Notes: generated by a model not told the origin, from the sequence alone. Numbered from the stretch's first letter, positions 26,828-35,842 are shown. The stretch: 64,000 nt of DNA from Haloterrigena salifodinae (GCF_003977755.1 NZ_RQWN01000003.1:434001-498000), one strand, 5' to 3'. Program-made: numbers and translations.

Positions 26828-26921
26828 GTTCGGAGAATCCGAACGACGTCGTTCACCGAGAGCGAAGCCGAAGGCTGAGCGAGCGGGCCGACGACTGATG
26901 TGGAGTGACGCGAAGCGTCAC
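26828..26921. repeat. Cluster of triloop hairpins upstream of the protease gene
   Basis: Consecutive short inverted repeats: GTTCGGA-GAA-TCCGAAC (26828-26844), the perfect palindrome GAACGACGTCGTTC (26841-26854), AGCC-GAA-GGCT, and GTGACGC-GAA-GCGTCAC (26905-26921). They lie in the 330-nt gap between the protease start and the 3' end of the aIF1A gene and share the GAA loop style of the other hairpin blocks in this window. Confidence 0.7.
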
Positions 26922-26940
26922 GAAACGGAAGGAGGAGTGC

Positions 26941-26999
26941 TTTTCATCGAAGTTTTCCCGAGGGTGCGCCTTCGGCGCACCCGCAGAGGAAAAGTTCGG
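26941..26999 (-). repeat. Hairpin repeat element B, 3' of the aIF1A gene
   Basis: Read on the minus strand, the element starts 3-4 nt after the aIF1A stop with CGAACTTTTCC. It has a central stem GGGTGCGCC-GAA-GGCGCACCC and ends AACTTCGATGAAAAG. The same flanks occur in elements A and C. Position directly after a stop codon fits a transcription terminator or 3' processing element. Confidence 0.7.
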
Positions 27000-27001
27000 T
27001 T

Positions 27002-27292
27002 CTATTGAATATGGCCTTCGTCGCGCAGCTGGTCGGCCTCGCTCTTCTCGTAGCGCCAGGTGATGTCGGCCTTCTCGTCCTGCCAGTCCCACGGCTCGAC
27101 GAGGACGACGTCGTCCTCGCGGATCCAGATACGCTTTTGCATCTTGCCGGGAATGCGCGCGGTGCGCTCCTGACCGTCGGCACAGCGTACTTGCACCCGA
27201 TTCGCCCCGAGCATGTCCGTGACGGTCGCGAAGACCTCGTCGTCTTCGGGCATCCGGAGGTTCTTCCGACCGCCGTCACCGTCGTCGCTCAT
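27002..27292 (-). CDS. eif1A: Translation initiation factor aIF1A
   Basis: A 96-residue S1/OB-fold protein of the usual size for archaeal IF1A, which helps place initiator tRNA and mRNA on the small ribosomal subunit. Recognisable stretches are [56 protein letters not shown] and [14 protein letters not shown]. Promoter sequence is seen just upstream on the minus strand (CTTTCTATAAACGG). The 3' end is followed immediately by hairpin element B. Confidence 0.97.
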   Translation of the reverse strand: MSDDGDGGRKNLRMPEDDEVFATVTDMLGANRVQVRCADGQERTARIPGKMQKRIWIREDDVVLVEPWDWQDEKADITWRYEKSEADQLRDEGHIQ

Positions 27293-27534
27293 AGGCCAGC
27301 GTTCGGAGCCTAGCGGTTTAACCGTTTATAGAAAGTACGAAGCGAAAACCCGCGACGGTCGGAGAAGACGAAGTCGACCAGCGTCGGAATCGCACTCGAG
27401 TCGATCGGAACGATCGCTGTCGGCGTTCGAGTCGCCGAGGCCGTGGGAGGGCGGTCGGGAATTGTACCGACGAGAGTGCCAGCCGAAACCGGAAAACCAC
27501 GCCGTTTATTTCTCTCGGCTCGGCAGTGCTGAGT

Positions 27535-27714
27535 ATGCTGAAGAATCTCGACGCGCTCGGAATCGTCGGTCTCCTGATCTTGCTCGGCGGAATCGGTCTC
27601 ATCGCGTACGCGAACTGGATCATCGCCGTCGGTATCGCCCTCGTCGTCGCCGGGCTCGGACTGGTCATCAAGTCCCTGATCTCGGGGATGCTCCAGAACT
27701 TCGGGATGTTCTAG
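27535..27714 (+). CDS. Small two-helix membrane protein (59 aa)
   Basis: A 59-residue protein starting MLKNLDALGIVGLLILLGG with two closely spaced hydrophobic helices (the second around AVGIALVVAGLGLVIKSL) and a short amphipathic end. It matches a common type of tiny haloarchaeal membrane protein (DUF7470-like by memory). ATG 27535 is used rather than the GTG three codons earlier. The next small membrane gene follows 67 nt later on the same strand. Confidence 0.8.
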   Translation: MLKNLDALGIVGLLILLGGIGLIAYANWIIAVGIALVVAGLGLVIKSLISGMLQNFGMF

Positions 27715-27781
27715 GACCCGTCGTACCGACACTGCGACTGCGCTCCGAACCGTTTTGTCGATTCGCCGGCACGACTCGAGC

Positions 27782-28036
27782 ATGGAGTACTCGCTGCACT
27801 ACTACGACCTCGTATTGGTCTGTATCGCCGCGAGCCTCGGCCTCGGCGCCGGCATCGGGTACGCGACGACGATCGCGATCGAGACCTCGGTCGCCGTCCT
27901 CGGGCTCGTCGCGATCGCCTTTATCGTGCACGCGTTGTTCGTCAACGGTCCGGTCGACCAGCCCGAGGAGTTGACCGACGAGGTCGACCTCGAGGAGGTG
28001 CCCCAGGTGCTGTCGCCAGTGGAATCGGCGGACTAA
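27782..28036 (+). CDS. Small two-helix membrane protein with acidic tail (84 aa)
   Basis: An 84-residue protein, MEYSLHYYDLVLVCIAAS at the start, with two hydrophobic helices (residues about 9-30 and 34-56) and an acidic C-terminal tail of about 28 residues. It probably forms a unit with the upstream 59-residue membrane protein. The 3' end is convergent with the DUF460 gene and 6 nt away from it. Function unknown. Confidence 0.8.
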   Translation: MEYSLHYYDLVLVCIAASLGLGAGIGYATTIAIETSVAVLGLVAIAFIVHALFVNGPVDQPEELTDEVDLEEVPQVLSPVESAD

Positions 28037-28042
28037 CGAGCC

Positions 28043-30019
28043 TCAGACCTCGTTGTCGCCGGCGCGGTGTTCGCTGATGAGTTGGTCGACCATCGACGCC
28101 TTTCGATCGCGCCGGCGCTCCTCGGCGCGGTCGTGCCAGTCGTCGATGACGGCCTCGACGTCGTCCTCGCGGGCGACGGCGAGTTCGTCGACCTCCTGCA
28201 TGGCGACGTCGTCGGCGGGACCGACCGGAATCTCCTCGTCGAAGAGGATCTCGTCGGCGACCTCCGAGAGCCCGCCGTCTTTCAGGATCACCCGCGGTTC
28301 GAACCCCGCGAGGAGTTCGGCCGTCGAGCGGCCGGCGCCGCTGGCGTCCCGCAAGTAGACGACGTCGTCGGAGGCGATCCCGTACTGCTCGTCGGCCTCG
28401 CGGATCGCCCCTTTGGTGAACTTCTCGACGACCTTGACCGGGACCAGCCCCTCCTTCTTCGCCGAGACGTCGCTGAAGTTCGAGTGGTCGAGCTTCCAGA
28501 GGGCCTTCATCCGCTCGACCTTCCGCTCGAGTTCGTCGACCGCCTCACGGGCCTCGTCGCGCTCCCGTTCTAAGCGGTTGGCCTTGCGTTCCAGACGGCT
28601 CACCTCGCGGTCCTTGCGGACCTGCGTGCGCTCCTCGCGGCGCTTGAGGGTGAGCTCGGACTCGAGCTCCTCGATGCGCTCGTCGCGCTCCTCGACGCGG
28701 CCCTCGAGGGTCTCGACGTGGGACTGGAGGCGCTCGACCTGCCGCTCTAAGGACTTGATCCGCTTTTCCTCCTCGGTGAGCTCCCGGGGTTCGTGGGTCG
28801 TAGAGTCCTCTTCCTCGCCGGACTCGTCGTCGGTCAGGTCCCGCAGGACGGCCTCGACGCTCTCCTCGCCGGCGACGACGCGGGCAGTGACCTCGCCGCG
28901 GTCGATCCCCGGCGGAAGTTTGCCGGCGATGCGGTCGAACTGGTCCTCGTGGGCGTCGACGGCATACAGTGCAGCGGCCATCGCGTCGCGCTGGTGGTCG
29001 TTATCGTACGGTTCCTCGCGCGTGCGGTGTTGTTTCTCGTCGACCGGCAGGTCGCTGTCGGGGACCCAGCCCGCAGCGTCGAAGCTCCGGCGGAACTTCT
29101 CGACCGTCTCGGGCATCGGCGTCACGTCCGCGGCGACGATGATCGGCCGGCCGCGCTCGACGATCCACTCGATCACGTCAGCGGTGTCGCTAGTGCGTGA
29201 ACTCCAGACGTCGAGTACGTCGCCCTCGAGCGAGACGATGGCGACGGCGGTCGTCGTTCCGGGATCGATGCCGACGATGACGTGGTCCCGCCGCTTGGCG
29301 AGGGGCTTGAACTCGATGCCGTCGCGGCGCTCGCGCTCGATCTCGACGCGAACGTCGCCCGAGCGGTTCCGCGAGACGGGGATGTCGCCGGGCCGGGCCT
29401 GAACGGTGAAAACCGCGTTCGCGAACCCACCGTAGGCCTCCCGGACGTCCCGCTCGTACTCAAGGTTGGCCTCCTCGAGTTCGGACTCGACCTCGCGGGC
29501 CCGTTTTCTGACCGAGCCGTGGATGCGACGGGTGTAGCGGTCCTCGCTCCAGCCGCCGCTGCCGGTCGATCGCCCTCTCGAGACCTTGACCTCGGTCGTG
29601 TCGGTGAAGGCCGAGACTTCGTGGCCGACGTTGTGAGCGGCCAGCCGCGCCGCGGCCTCGGCCTCCTGCATCGGATCCTTGCCATAGGGGATGCCGTGGC
29701 GTTTCGCGACCCGGGAGAGCGGTTCGGGCTGTTCGGCGCCGGTCACCTGGACGAGCTTCGTCCCGGCGGGCAGCGAACTCAGAAAGTGGATGAGCTGGTC
29801 CTTGTCAGCGGCCAGCTCGTACATATTGTCCGTCGCGACGATCGCCGGCTCCTCGTCGTCGATCAGTCGCCGGAGCTTGCGGTGGGTGACGACGTCTCGA
29901 GTGACGTCCTCGCCGTCGTAGACCGCCAACGCGTACGAGGGGGCGTCCCCGCGCACGTCGCCGCTCTGGATATCAACTCCGAAGACGACTGCATCGAGCG
30001 CGGTCGTTCGCGTACTCAC
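28043..30019 (-). CDS. DUF460 protein: RNase H-fold plus long coiled coil
   Basis: A 658-residue archaeal DUF460 protein. The N-terminal part starts with a RNase H-like strand (AVVFGVDIQSGD). A second RNase H-like core is seen at about residues 240-340 (VIVGIDPGTTTAVAIVSLEG, then RPIIVAADVTPMP), followed by a coiled coil of about 110 residues (about 405-520) rich in Glu/Arg. The C-terminal domain includes VYLRDASGAGRSTAELL. The family is predicted to be a nuclease acting on nucleic acid, but the role is not established. The start is placed at GTG 30017-30019, which removes 16 weak residues. Confidence 0.88.
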   Translation of the reverse strand: MSTRTTALDAVVFGVDIQSGDVRGDAPSYALAVYDGEDVTRDVVTHRKLRRLIDDEEPAIVATDNMYELAADKDQLIHFLSSLPAGTKLVQVTGAEQPEPLSRVAKRHGIPYGKDPMQEAEAAARLAAHNVGHEVSAFTDTTEVKVSRGRSTGSGGWSEDRYTRRIHGSVRKRAREVESELEEANLEYERDVREAYGGFANAVFTVQARPGDIPVSRNRSGDVRVEIERERRDGIEFKPLAKRRDHVIVGIDPGTTTAVAIVSLEGDVLDVWSSRTSDTADVIEWIVERGRPIIVAADVTPMPETVEKFRRSFDAAGWVPDSDLPVDEKQHRTREEPYDNDHQRDAMAAALYAVDAHEDQFDRIAGKLPPGIDRGEVTARVVAGEESVEAVLRDLTDDESGEEEDSTTHEPRELTEEEKRIKSLERQVERLQSHVETLEGRVEERDERIEELESELTLKRREERTQVRKDREVSRLERKANRLERERDEAREAVDELERKVERMKALWKLDHSNFSDVSAKKEGLVPVKVVEKFTKGAIREADEQYGIASDDVVYLRDASGAGRSTAELLAGFEPRVILKDGGLSEVADEILFDEEIPVGPADDVAMQEVDELAVAREDDVEAVIDDWHDRAEERRRDRKASMVDQLISEHRAGDNEV

Positions 30020-30518
30020 GGAAGGGCATAGGGGCGAGTCGGCTATAAATCCGGCGCGGGTTCGCACGATGTCGACGAGGTGGTTTCCGAGCAGCGTCCT
30101 CGAGAAGGATCGGGACGGAAACGTGCGTCCTGCTATCGTGCCAACAGGGAACTGCCACGCCCTCCCCAGCCGATTCGCTCTCTCTGTCTGCTCACGGGCG
30201 CTGTGGGACGGCTTCGCCGTCCCGACAGTCGCGGCGCTACGCGCCGCGCTCTGCCCGTTCGCATGGTATGCGGGACCGAAGGCCCCGCACTACTCGCTCA
30301 TCCACAGTCAGAGCAAGCTCTGACAAGCCTTCGCTCGTGAAACTCGCGAAGACCTCGCACGTAATCGCCGGCACGCCTTCGTAGCGCTCAGGCGTGCCGC
30401 CAGCGCGCGCCACCGTAGGTCGGGTGCAGAATCACGAGCATACGCGTGTTACAGTTTCGATCGAACGCCAAACAGTCGAATCAGCTGCTCGGAAACAGGG
30501 ACCGCGATTCGAGCCGAC
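30020..30518. other. Gene-free region of stacked hairpins
   Basis: About 500 nt between the DUF460 start and the rnz stop hold no gene. The part 30180-30400 is made of hairpins and is listed separately. The rest shows no clear signal apart from probable DUF460 promoter sequence near 30020-30060. Confidence 0.6.
30186..30400 (+). repeat. Hairpin block D sharing a 38-nt unit with element A
   Basis: The block contains GGGACGG-CTTCG-CCGTCCC, GCGGCGC-TAC-GCGCCGC, TCAGAGC-AA-GCTCTGA and the outer GGCACGCC ... GGCGTGCC pair. At 30255-30292 it has a 38-nt stretch that matches 18183-18220 in element A at 34 positions, beginning CCGTTCGCATGGTATGCG. GTCTGCTCACGGGCGC at 30186-30201 also recurs at 18140-18155. 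The conserved end motifs of elements A-C are not seen here. Confidence 0.7.
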
Positions 30519-31463
30519 CTATTCCGATTCGTCGTCGGGATACGGAATCTCGAGCGCCTGCCCGTCGTCGGGAACGAACGCGTTCGTCTCGTCGCCCGCG
30601 AAGACCTCGCGGGCCTGCTCGAGGTGGGCGTCTGTCTGTCCAGCGTACCGCGAGGAGAGGTGCATCAGCGCGAGCCGGTCTGCACCCGCCTGGTTCGCGA
30701 TTTCGGCGGCCTGTCGGGCCGTCGAGTGGGCCGTCTCGGCGGCGCGGTCGGCCCGGTCGTCGGCGAACGTGGCGTCGTGGATCAACAGGTCGGGTTCCTC
30801 GGCGGCTTCGACCGTCGCCGCCGCGGGACGGGTGTCACCAGTGTACACGATCGTGCGTCCGGGGCGGGGGTCGCCCACCACTTGGTCGGGATCGACGACG
30901 GTGCCGTCCTCGAGTTCGACGGGCTCGCCCTCGTGGAGTTTCGAAAACTTCGGTCCCACTGGTACTCCCAGCTCCTCGGCGCGTTCGCGATCGAACCGAC
31001 CCTTGCGGTCGTCCTCGACGAGCGCGTAGCCGACCGAGCGGGCGTCGTGATCGGTCGCGAACGCGCGGACCTCGTACTCGTCGGCGCGGTAGGCCACGTC
31101 GCCGTCGCCGACCTCGTTGATCCGGACGGGAAACGAGGGGCGGTTGCCGAGGGCGTTGACCAGCCCCTTCAGCTCGCGGCGCGTCCCGCTGGGCGTGTGG
31201 ATCGCCAGCGGCTCCTCACGGTCGTTGAAGTCCATCGTCTGGAGCAGCCCGGGAATCCCGAGGACGTGGTCGCCGTGGAGGTGCGTGACGAACAGGTGCG
31301 AGACGGAAAACCCCGTGCCGAAGCGCATCATCTGGCGCTGGGTTCCCTCGCCGGCGTCGAACAGCAACTCCTCGCCCTCTCGAGCGACGAAGATCGCGCT
31401 CGGATTCCGCTCGGTCGTCGGGATCGCACCGGCCGTCCCCAGAAACGTCACGCGCAGTGGCAT
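30519..31463 (-). CDS. rnz: Ribonuclease Z (tRNA 3' endonuclease)
   Basis: RNase Z cuts the 3' trailer from tRNA precursors. The 314-residue metallo-beta-lactamase-fold protein is of the short, dimeric type. It has the metal motif THLHGDHVLG, LFDAGEGTQRQ upstream, a VYTGDTRP motif with the bridging Asp, and a late HLSSRYAG histidine. The exosite region is around KFSKLHEGEPVELEDG. It is transcribed alone; its 3' side faces hairpin block D. Confidence 0.96.
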   Translation of the reverse strand: MPLRVTFLGTAGAIPTTERNPSAIFVAREGEELLFDAGEGTQRQMMRFGTGFSVSHLFVTHLHGDHVLGIPGLLQTMDFNDREEPLAIHTPSGTRRELKGLVNALGNRPSFPVRINEVGDGDVAYRADEYEVRAFATDHDARSVGYALVEDDRKGRFDRERAEELGVPVGPKFSKLHEGEPVELEDGTVVDPDQVVGDPRPGRTIVYTGDTRPAAATVEAAEEPDLLIHDATFADDRADRAAETAHSTARQAAEIANQAGADRLALMHLSSRYAGQTDAHLEQAREVFAGDETNAFVPDDGQALEIPYPDDESE

Positions 31464-31680
31464 CAGTGGCTCCTCTGGTTGCCGGCACTAAACCCCCTTC
31501 GGATGGCCCGTCTCGAACGGTTGGCGCGGGCTCGATTCCCGCTCGAGGCTGACCGACTCACGGAACCGAACCGCGGCGTAAACGGTTCAGAACGATTCCG
31601 CCTCGCACAAAGCCGGCAAAACCGCTCCACGCCGTGCAAACGGACTCGGTATTTTACGTCCGTCGAGCCCCTACGCACGG

Positions 31681-32820
31681 ATGATACCACCCCCAATGAG
31701 TTCAGGACTGACGTTCGGTACGATCAAGCGGGTCGGCGCGATCCTGCTTGCGATCGCGATCGTACTCGCGGCGGGGATCGTCATCTTCCAGGCCCCCGCG
31801 ATATTCGGCGTCGAGGAGGACCCCCAGGCGTCGATCACGTTCGAGGACCAGCAAGGCGACGGCGAATCGGTCACCGTCGACGAGGTCAGCCTCTCGGAAG
31901 GCGGCTTCGTCGTCGTGACCGGCAGCGACGGCGAGACGCTCGCCGTCTCCGACTACCTCGAGGCGGGGTCCCACGAGAACGTGACCATCGAGCGCAACGA
32001 GGACGCCCAGGCTGAACTCGTCGGTCAGCTCACGGCGACGATCCACCGCGACACTAACAACGACGAGAAATTCGGGTATGACGACAGCGACGGCGAGGAG
32101 GATCAGCCGTACCTCGAGGACGGCTACCCGGTCTCGGACATGGCGACGGTGACAGGCGACACCAGCGACGCACTCGACGACTCCTTTACGGTCGAGTCGC
32201 TCAGCGCGCCGGAGTCGGCGACGACCAACGAGACGATCGAGATCACCGCCGAGATCGCCAATCCGACCGATCTCGGCAGCCAGCAGAGCGTCGAACTGCG
32301 ACTCGACGGGGACGTCCTCAAGCAACAAACGCTGGAACTGGGTGCCGGCGAGAGCGGCGAAGTCTCCTTCGAGATCGAGACCGCCGGCCTCGCGCCGGGC
32401 AACCGAACCATCGGCGTCTACACTGACGGCCACGGGGCGCTCGACGAGATCGAACTCACGTTCCACACGACGCCCGGGATCGAAATCGTCAACGGGAGCG
32501 ACGACTCGATCACGGCCGCGGTCGCGACCCCCGAAGAGGGCTTCGTCGCCGTCGAGGACGGGAACGGCACTGTCGTCGGGACCAGCGAGGAGATCGGCCC
32601 CGGCGAACACGATAACGTCACCGTTGAGTTCGACGAGAACGCGACCGTCGAAGACGACGAGGAACTGACCGCGTTCGTCGCGACGGGCGACCCGAGCGAA
32701 CCCGAGAACGCGACGCCGGTCGAGTACGAGGGCGAGCGCATCGAGACGACGTTCACGCTCGCCGATGTCCCGGACGGGAGCGACGGCGGGAACGAAAGCG
32801 ACGCTGACGGCGGCGAGTAA
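31681..32820 (+). CDS. Membrane-anchored surface protein with DUF7282- and CARDB-like domains
   Basis: A 379-residue protein with one N-terminal transmembrane helix (AILLAIAIVLAAGIVIF) acting as signal anchor. Then comes an acidic beta-domain (ASITFEDQQGDGESVTVDEV ...) of DUF7282 type, a CARDB-like Ig domain (TTNETIEITAEIANPTDLGS), and a second DUF7282-like domain (DSITAAVATPEEGFVAV). The repeat of the same domain at both ends is clear from SEGGFVVV / EEGFVAV and EAGSHENVTIE / GPGEHDNVTVE. Several Asn-x-Thr/Ser sequons suggest glycosylation. A second ATG at 31696 is also possible. Likely an S-layer-associated protein of unknown role. Confidence 0.85.
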   Translation: MIPPPMSSGLTFGTIKRVGAILLAIAIVLAAGIVIFQAPAIFGVEEDPQASITFEDQQGDGESVTVDEVSLSEGGFVVVTGSDGETLAVSDYLEAGSHENVTIERNEDAQAELVGQLTATIHRDTNNDEKFGYDDSDGEEDQPYLEDGYPVSDMATVTGDTSDALDDSFTVESLSAPESATTNETIEITAEIANPTDLGSQQSVELRLDGDVLKQQTLELGAGESGEVSFEIETAGLAPGNRTIGVYTDGHGALDEIELTFHTTPGIEIVNGSDDSITAAVATPEEGFVAVEDGNGTVVGTSEEIGPGEHDNVTVEFDENATVEDDEELTAFVATGDPSEPENATPVEYEGERIETTFTLADVPDGSDGGNESDADGGE

Positions 32821-32875
32821 CGAGGGCGACGACGGACCGACCGATTCTTACCCCGGCCGGCCCTACGGACGGGCG

Positions 32876-33934
32876 ATGGACGCGCCGCTGTGGACCGACA
32901 CCCACGCGCCCGAGCTGGCCGAGTTGCCCCAGGACGACGCCCGCGAGTACCTCCAGCGGGCCGTCGACGAGCCGATCAACCTCCTCCTGCAGGGCCCGCC
33001 CGGCAGCGGGAAGACGGCGGCGGCACGTGCGCTCACTCGAGACGCACACGGGGTTTCCGAATCGTCGCGCGACGATTCGGAAGCACGCCGGACCTCGTCC
33101 GGCGGTGGTCCGGACAACGACCTGATCGAAATCAACGTCGCCGACTTCTTCGGGCGGACGAAGACCGAGATCAAGAACGATCCCCGGTTCGCCCAGTTCC
33201 TCGTCGGTCGCTCCTCGATGTCCAAACGAGACATGATCAACCACGTCCTCAAGGAGTCGGCGAGCTACGCCTCGGTCTCCGGCGACTACAAGACGGTCCT
33301 CCTGGACAACGCCGAGGACGTCCGCGAGGACTTCCAGCAGGCGCTGCGCCGGATCATGGAGCAACACCACCGGACGACGCAGTTTATCATCGCCACCCGC
33401 CAGCCCACGAAGCTCATCCCGCCGATCCGCTCGCGGTGTTTCCCCGTTCCCATCCGCGCGCCGACGAGCGAGGAGACCGTCGCCGTCTTGGAGCGGATCG
33501 TCGAGGCAGAGGACGTTACGTACGACGCGGACGGCCTCGAGTTCGTCGCTGGCTACGCGAACGGCAACCTCCGGCAGGCGATCCTGGCGGCCCAGACCAC
33601 CGTCGAGGACGAGGGCGAACTCACGATGCAGGCGGCCTACGAGACCATCGGCGAGGTCGGCCTCGAGGACGAGATCGAGGGGATGCTAGACGACGCCGAA
33701 GCCGGCGACTTCATGGACGCCCGCAAGACCTTAGACGACCTGCTGGTCGACGAGGGGTTGGACGGCGGCGAGGTCCTCGATTCGATCCTCGGCGTCGCGC
33801 GCAAGCGGTATCAGGGCGAGCGGCTGGCCCGCATCCACCAGTTGGCCGCTGACATCGAGTTTGAGATGCAGGAGGGATCGAGCGACCGCATTCACGTCTC
33901 GCACCTGCTCGCCGAACTCGGACGGGACGCATAG
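32876..33934 (+). CDS. RFC small-subunit-like AAA+ ATPase
   Basis: A 352-residue clamp-loader-type ATPase. It has Walker A GPPGSGKTAAA, a Walker B-like VLLDNAEDV, the ...TQFIIATRQP sensor 1 and IPPIRSRCF arginine-finger region, and a C-terminal RFC collar-like helical domain. It is more diverged than the RfcS at 59340-60344 and is probably the second small subunit (RfcC-like) known in haloarchaea. Between Walker A and INVADFFGR it carries an extra segment HGVSESSRDDSEARRTSSG encoded partly by a perfect 28-nt palindrome, which looks like an in-frame insertion. Start ATG 32876 is chosen because the family starts close to WTDTHAPEL. Confidence 0.88.
   Translation: MDAPLWTDTHAPELAELPQDDAREYLQRAVDEPINLLLQGPPGSGKTAAARALTRDAHGVSESSRDDSEARRTSSGGGPDNDLIEINVADFFGRTKTEIKNDPRFAQFLVGRSSMSKRDMINHVLKESASYASVSGDYKTVLLDNAEDVREDFQQALRRIMEQHHRTTQFIIATRQPTKLIPPIRSRCFPVPIRAPTSEETVAVLERIVEAEDVTYDADGLEFVAGYANGNLRQAILAAQTTVEDEGELTMQAAYETIGEVGLEDEIEGMLDDAEAGDFMDARKTLDDLLVDEGLDGGEVLDSILGVARKRYQGERLARIHQLAADIEFEMQEGSSDRIHVSHLLAELGRDA
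33055..33082. repeat. 28-nt perfect palindrome inside the RFC-like gene
   Basis: TTCCGAATCGTCGC followed by its exact reverse complement GCGACGATTCGGAA. It lies in the coding sequence after the Walker A motif and adds residues to a surface loop. A further short inverted repeat, CCGGACCTCGTCCGG-like, follows at about 33089-33105. Confidence 0.85.
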
Positions 33935-33981
33935 TTGCCCGTTTCTGCAACCTTTTTCGGGTCCCCCTCTGGAGTACCGCT

Positions 33982-34437
33982 ATGCCCACCGTACTCGACA
34001 CGTACATCAAGAACCGCTACCGAGTGCAGCCGAACCACGCGAACAACAACGAGACGCTCCACGGCGGCAACCTCATGAAGTGGCTCGACGAAATCGGCGC
34101 GATGTCGGCGATGCGATTCGCCGGCGAGACCTGCGTCACCGCCCGGGTGAACGAACTCGACTTCGAGCGCCCGATCGGGATCGGCGACACCGCGATGGTC
34201 GAGGCCTTCGTCTACGACGCGGGCCGTCGGAGCGTCCACGTCGGACTGCGCGCTTGGCGAGAAGAACCCAGAACCGGTGAGACCGAGCGGACGACCGAGT
34301 CGTCGTTCACCTTCGTCGCGATCGACGAGAGCGGGTCGCCGGTTCCGGTACCGGAGCTAACGGTCGATTCCGAACGCGGTCGAGAACTCCGGGATCGAAT
34401 GCTCGAGGCCGACGACGGTGCCGACGGCGACGACTGA
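33982..34437 (+). CDS. Acyl-CoA thioesterase, hotdog fold
   Basis: A 151-residue hotdog protein of the YciA/acyl-CoA hydrolase type. The signature is YRVQPNHANNNETLHGGNL-like text with the HGGNLMKWLDEIGAMSAM helix, TARVNELDFERPIGIGD and VEAFVYDAGRRSVHVG. It hydrolyses acyl-CoA thioesters in the cytosol. It is in line with the upstream ATPase gene (47 nt gap) and convergent with the CBS protein, with a gap of one base. Confidence 0.92.
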   Translation: MPTVLDTYIKNRYRVQPNHANNNETLHGGNLMKWLDEIGAMSAMRFAGETCVTARVNELDFERPIGIGDTAMVEAFVYDAGRRSVHVGLRAWREEPRTGETERTTESSFTFVAIDESGSPVPVPELTVDSERGRELRDRMLEADDGADGDD

Positions 34438-34438
34438 C

Positions 34439-35842
34439 TTACTCCGTGGGGACCGACTCCTCGTCGGACTCCGCTTCGTCCGGCAGCTCCTCGGAGGGTT
34501 CTGGTTGCTGCTCGAGTTTCCGCAGTCTGGCTTTCATGATGCGGGTGTTCTCGACGGTCTCGACGGTGATCCGGACGCCGTCGTAGGTGATCTCCTCGCC
34601 CTCCTCGACGAGTCGGCCCGCGCGGTTGAAGATGAAGCCGGCGATGGTCTCGAACTCCTCGCCCTCGGGGAGGTCGATCTCTAAGGCCTCGTTGACGTCC
34701 TCGATGTTGACCTCACCGCGGACGATGACGGTGCGGTCGTCGAGCTGTTCGATCGGTTCGTCCTCGCCGGATTTCAAGATCTCGCCGACGATCTCCTCGA
34801 TCATGTCCTCGACGGTGACCAGCCCCTCGGTAGTGCCGAACTCGTCGATGACGATCGCCATGTGCATCCGGTTTTCCCGCATCTCGGTCAGCAGTTCGTC
34901 GACGTTCTTTGACTCTGGGACGTGCAGCGTCGGCTGGATGAGATCCTCGATTTCGAGGTCGTCGGCCTTCGTCTCGCCGTAGTTGAGATCGCGGACGAGG
35001 TCGCGAATGTGGACGACGCCGAGGACGTTGTCGAGGCTGCCCTCGTAGACCGGCACGCGGGCGTGGCCGCTCTGGATACAGGTCTCGATGGCCTCGTCGA
35101 TGCCGGCGTCCTTGGGGACCGCGGTCATGTCGAGGCGCGGGGTCATGACCTCCTTGACGATGGTGTTGTTAAAGCGGAAGATCCGCTGGAGCATCTCGTG
35201 TTCTTCCTCCTCCAAGACGCCCTCGCGCTCGCCGGACTCGATCATCTCCTGGATCTCGTCGCGGGTGACGTAGGGCGACTCGATCGCACCGGTCGAGCCG
35301 ATGAGTCTGTTGACCTGTCGAGTGAGGTAGTCGAAGAGGACGATCAGCGGGAACAGGAAGTACTCCGTCGCCTTCAGCGGTCTGGCGATTCGGACCGACC
35401 ACGTGTCGGCGTTCTCGACGGCGTAGGATTTGGGCACGCTCTCGCCGAACAGGAGGACGAGGGCAGTGATCCCGAACGTCGCCAGCAGAACGCCGACCAG
35501 GCCGCCGAAGTGCAGCGATAGAATCGCGGTCGCGATCGAGGACATCGCGATGTTGACGATGTTGTTGCCGACGAGGATCGTCACGAGGAGCCGGTGGGGA
35601 TCGTTCTTGAGGGATTTGACCAGTTTAGCGCCCGGGACGCCGTCCTCGACCATCCCCTCGAGGCGGTGTTTCGGCAGGTTGAACATCGCGATCTCCGAGG
35701 AGGAGAAGAACGCAGAGAGCGCGATAAGCAGGAGGACGGCGACGCTGCCGAGAATCGTCACCATCGACTCGTCGAACTCGAGACCCACGACTGGAACCTC
35801 GTAGGCGGCGGCTACGACCGCGGGCGACAGAGATAACGCCAT
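34439..35842 (-). CDS. DUF21/CNNM-CBS-CorC family membrane protein (hemolysin-type)
   Basis: A 467-residue protein. An N-terminal DUF21 (CNNM) membrane domain with three to four helices (ALSAFFSSSEIAMFNL, NNIVNIAMSS, ALVLLFGESVPKSYA) is followed by a CBS pair (VMTPRLDMTAVPKDA, MHMAIVIDEFGTTEGLVTVE) and a C-terminal CorC_HlyC domain (IEDVNEALEIDLPEGEEFE). Relatives are Mg2+/Co2+ efflux or transport proteins; the hemolysin name is historical. Nucleotide or Mg binding by the CBS pair would regulate it. Confidence 0.93.
   Translation of the reverse strand: MALSLSPAVVAAAYEVPVVGLEFDESMVTILGSVAVLLLIALSAFFSSSEIAMFNLPKHRLEGMVEDGVPGAKLVKSLKNDPHRLLVTILVGNNIVNIAMSSIATAILSLHFGGLVGVLLATFGITALVLLFGESVPKSYAVENADTWSVRIARPLKATEYFLFPLIVLFDYLTRQVNRLIGSTGAIESPYVTRDEIQEMIESGEREGVLEEEEHEMLQRIFRFNNTIVKEVMTPRLDMTAVPKDAGIDEAIETCIQSGHARVPVYEGSLDNVLGVVHIRDLVRDLNYGETKADDLEIEDLIQPTLHVPESKNVDELLTEMRENRMHMAIVIDEFGTTEGLVTVEDMIEEIVGEILKSGEDEPIEQLDDRTVIVRGEVNIEDVNEALEIDLPEGEEFETIAGFIFNRAGRLVEEGEEITYDGVRITVETVENTRIMKARLRKLEQQPEPSEELPDEAESDEESVPTE

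Noticed and set aside
34439-35842. Hemolysin-type gene as a real toxin
   Set aside because: The DUF21-CBS-CorC layout is that of a housekeeping ion transport family; the hemolysin label is historical.
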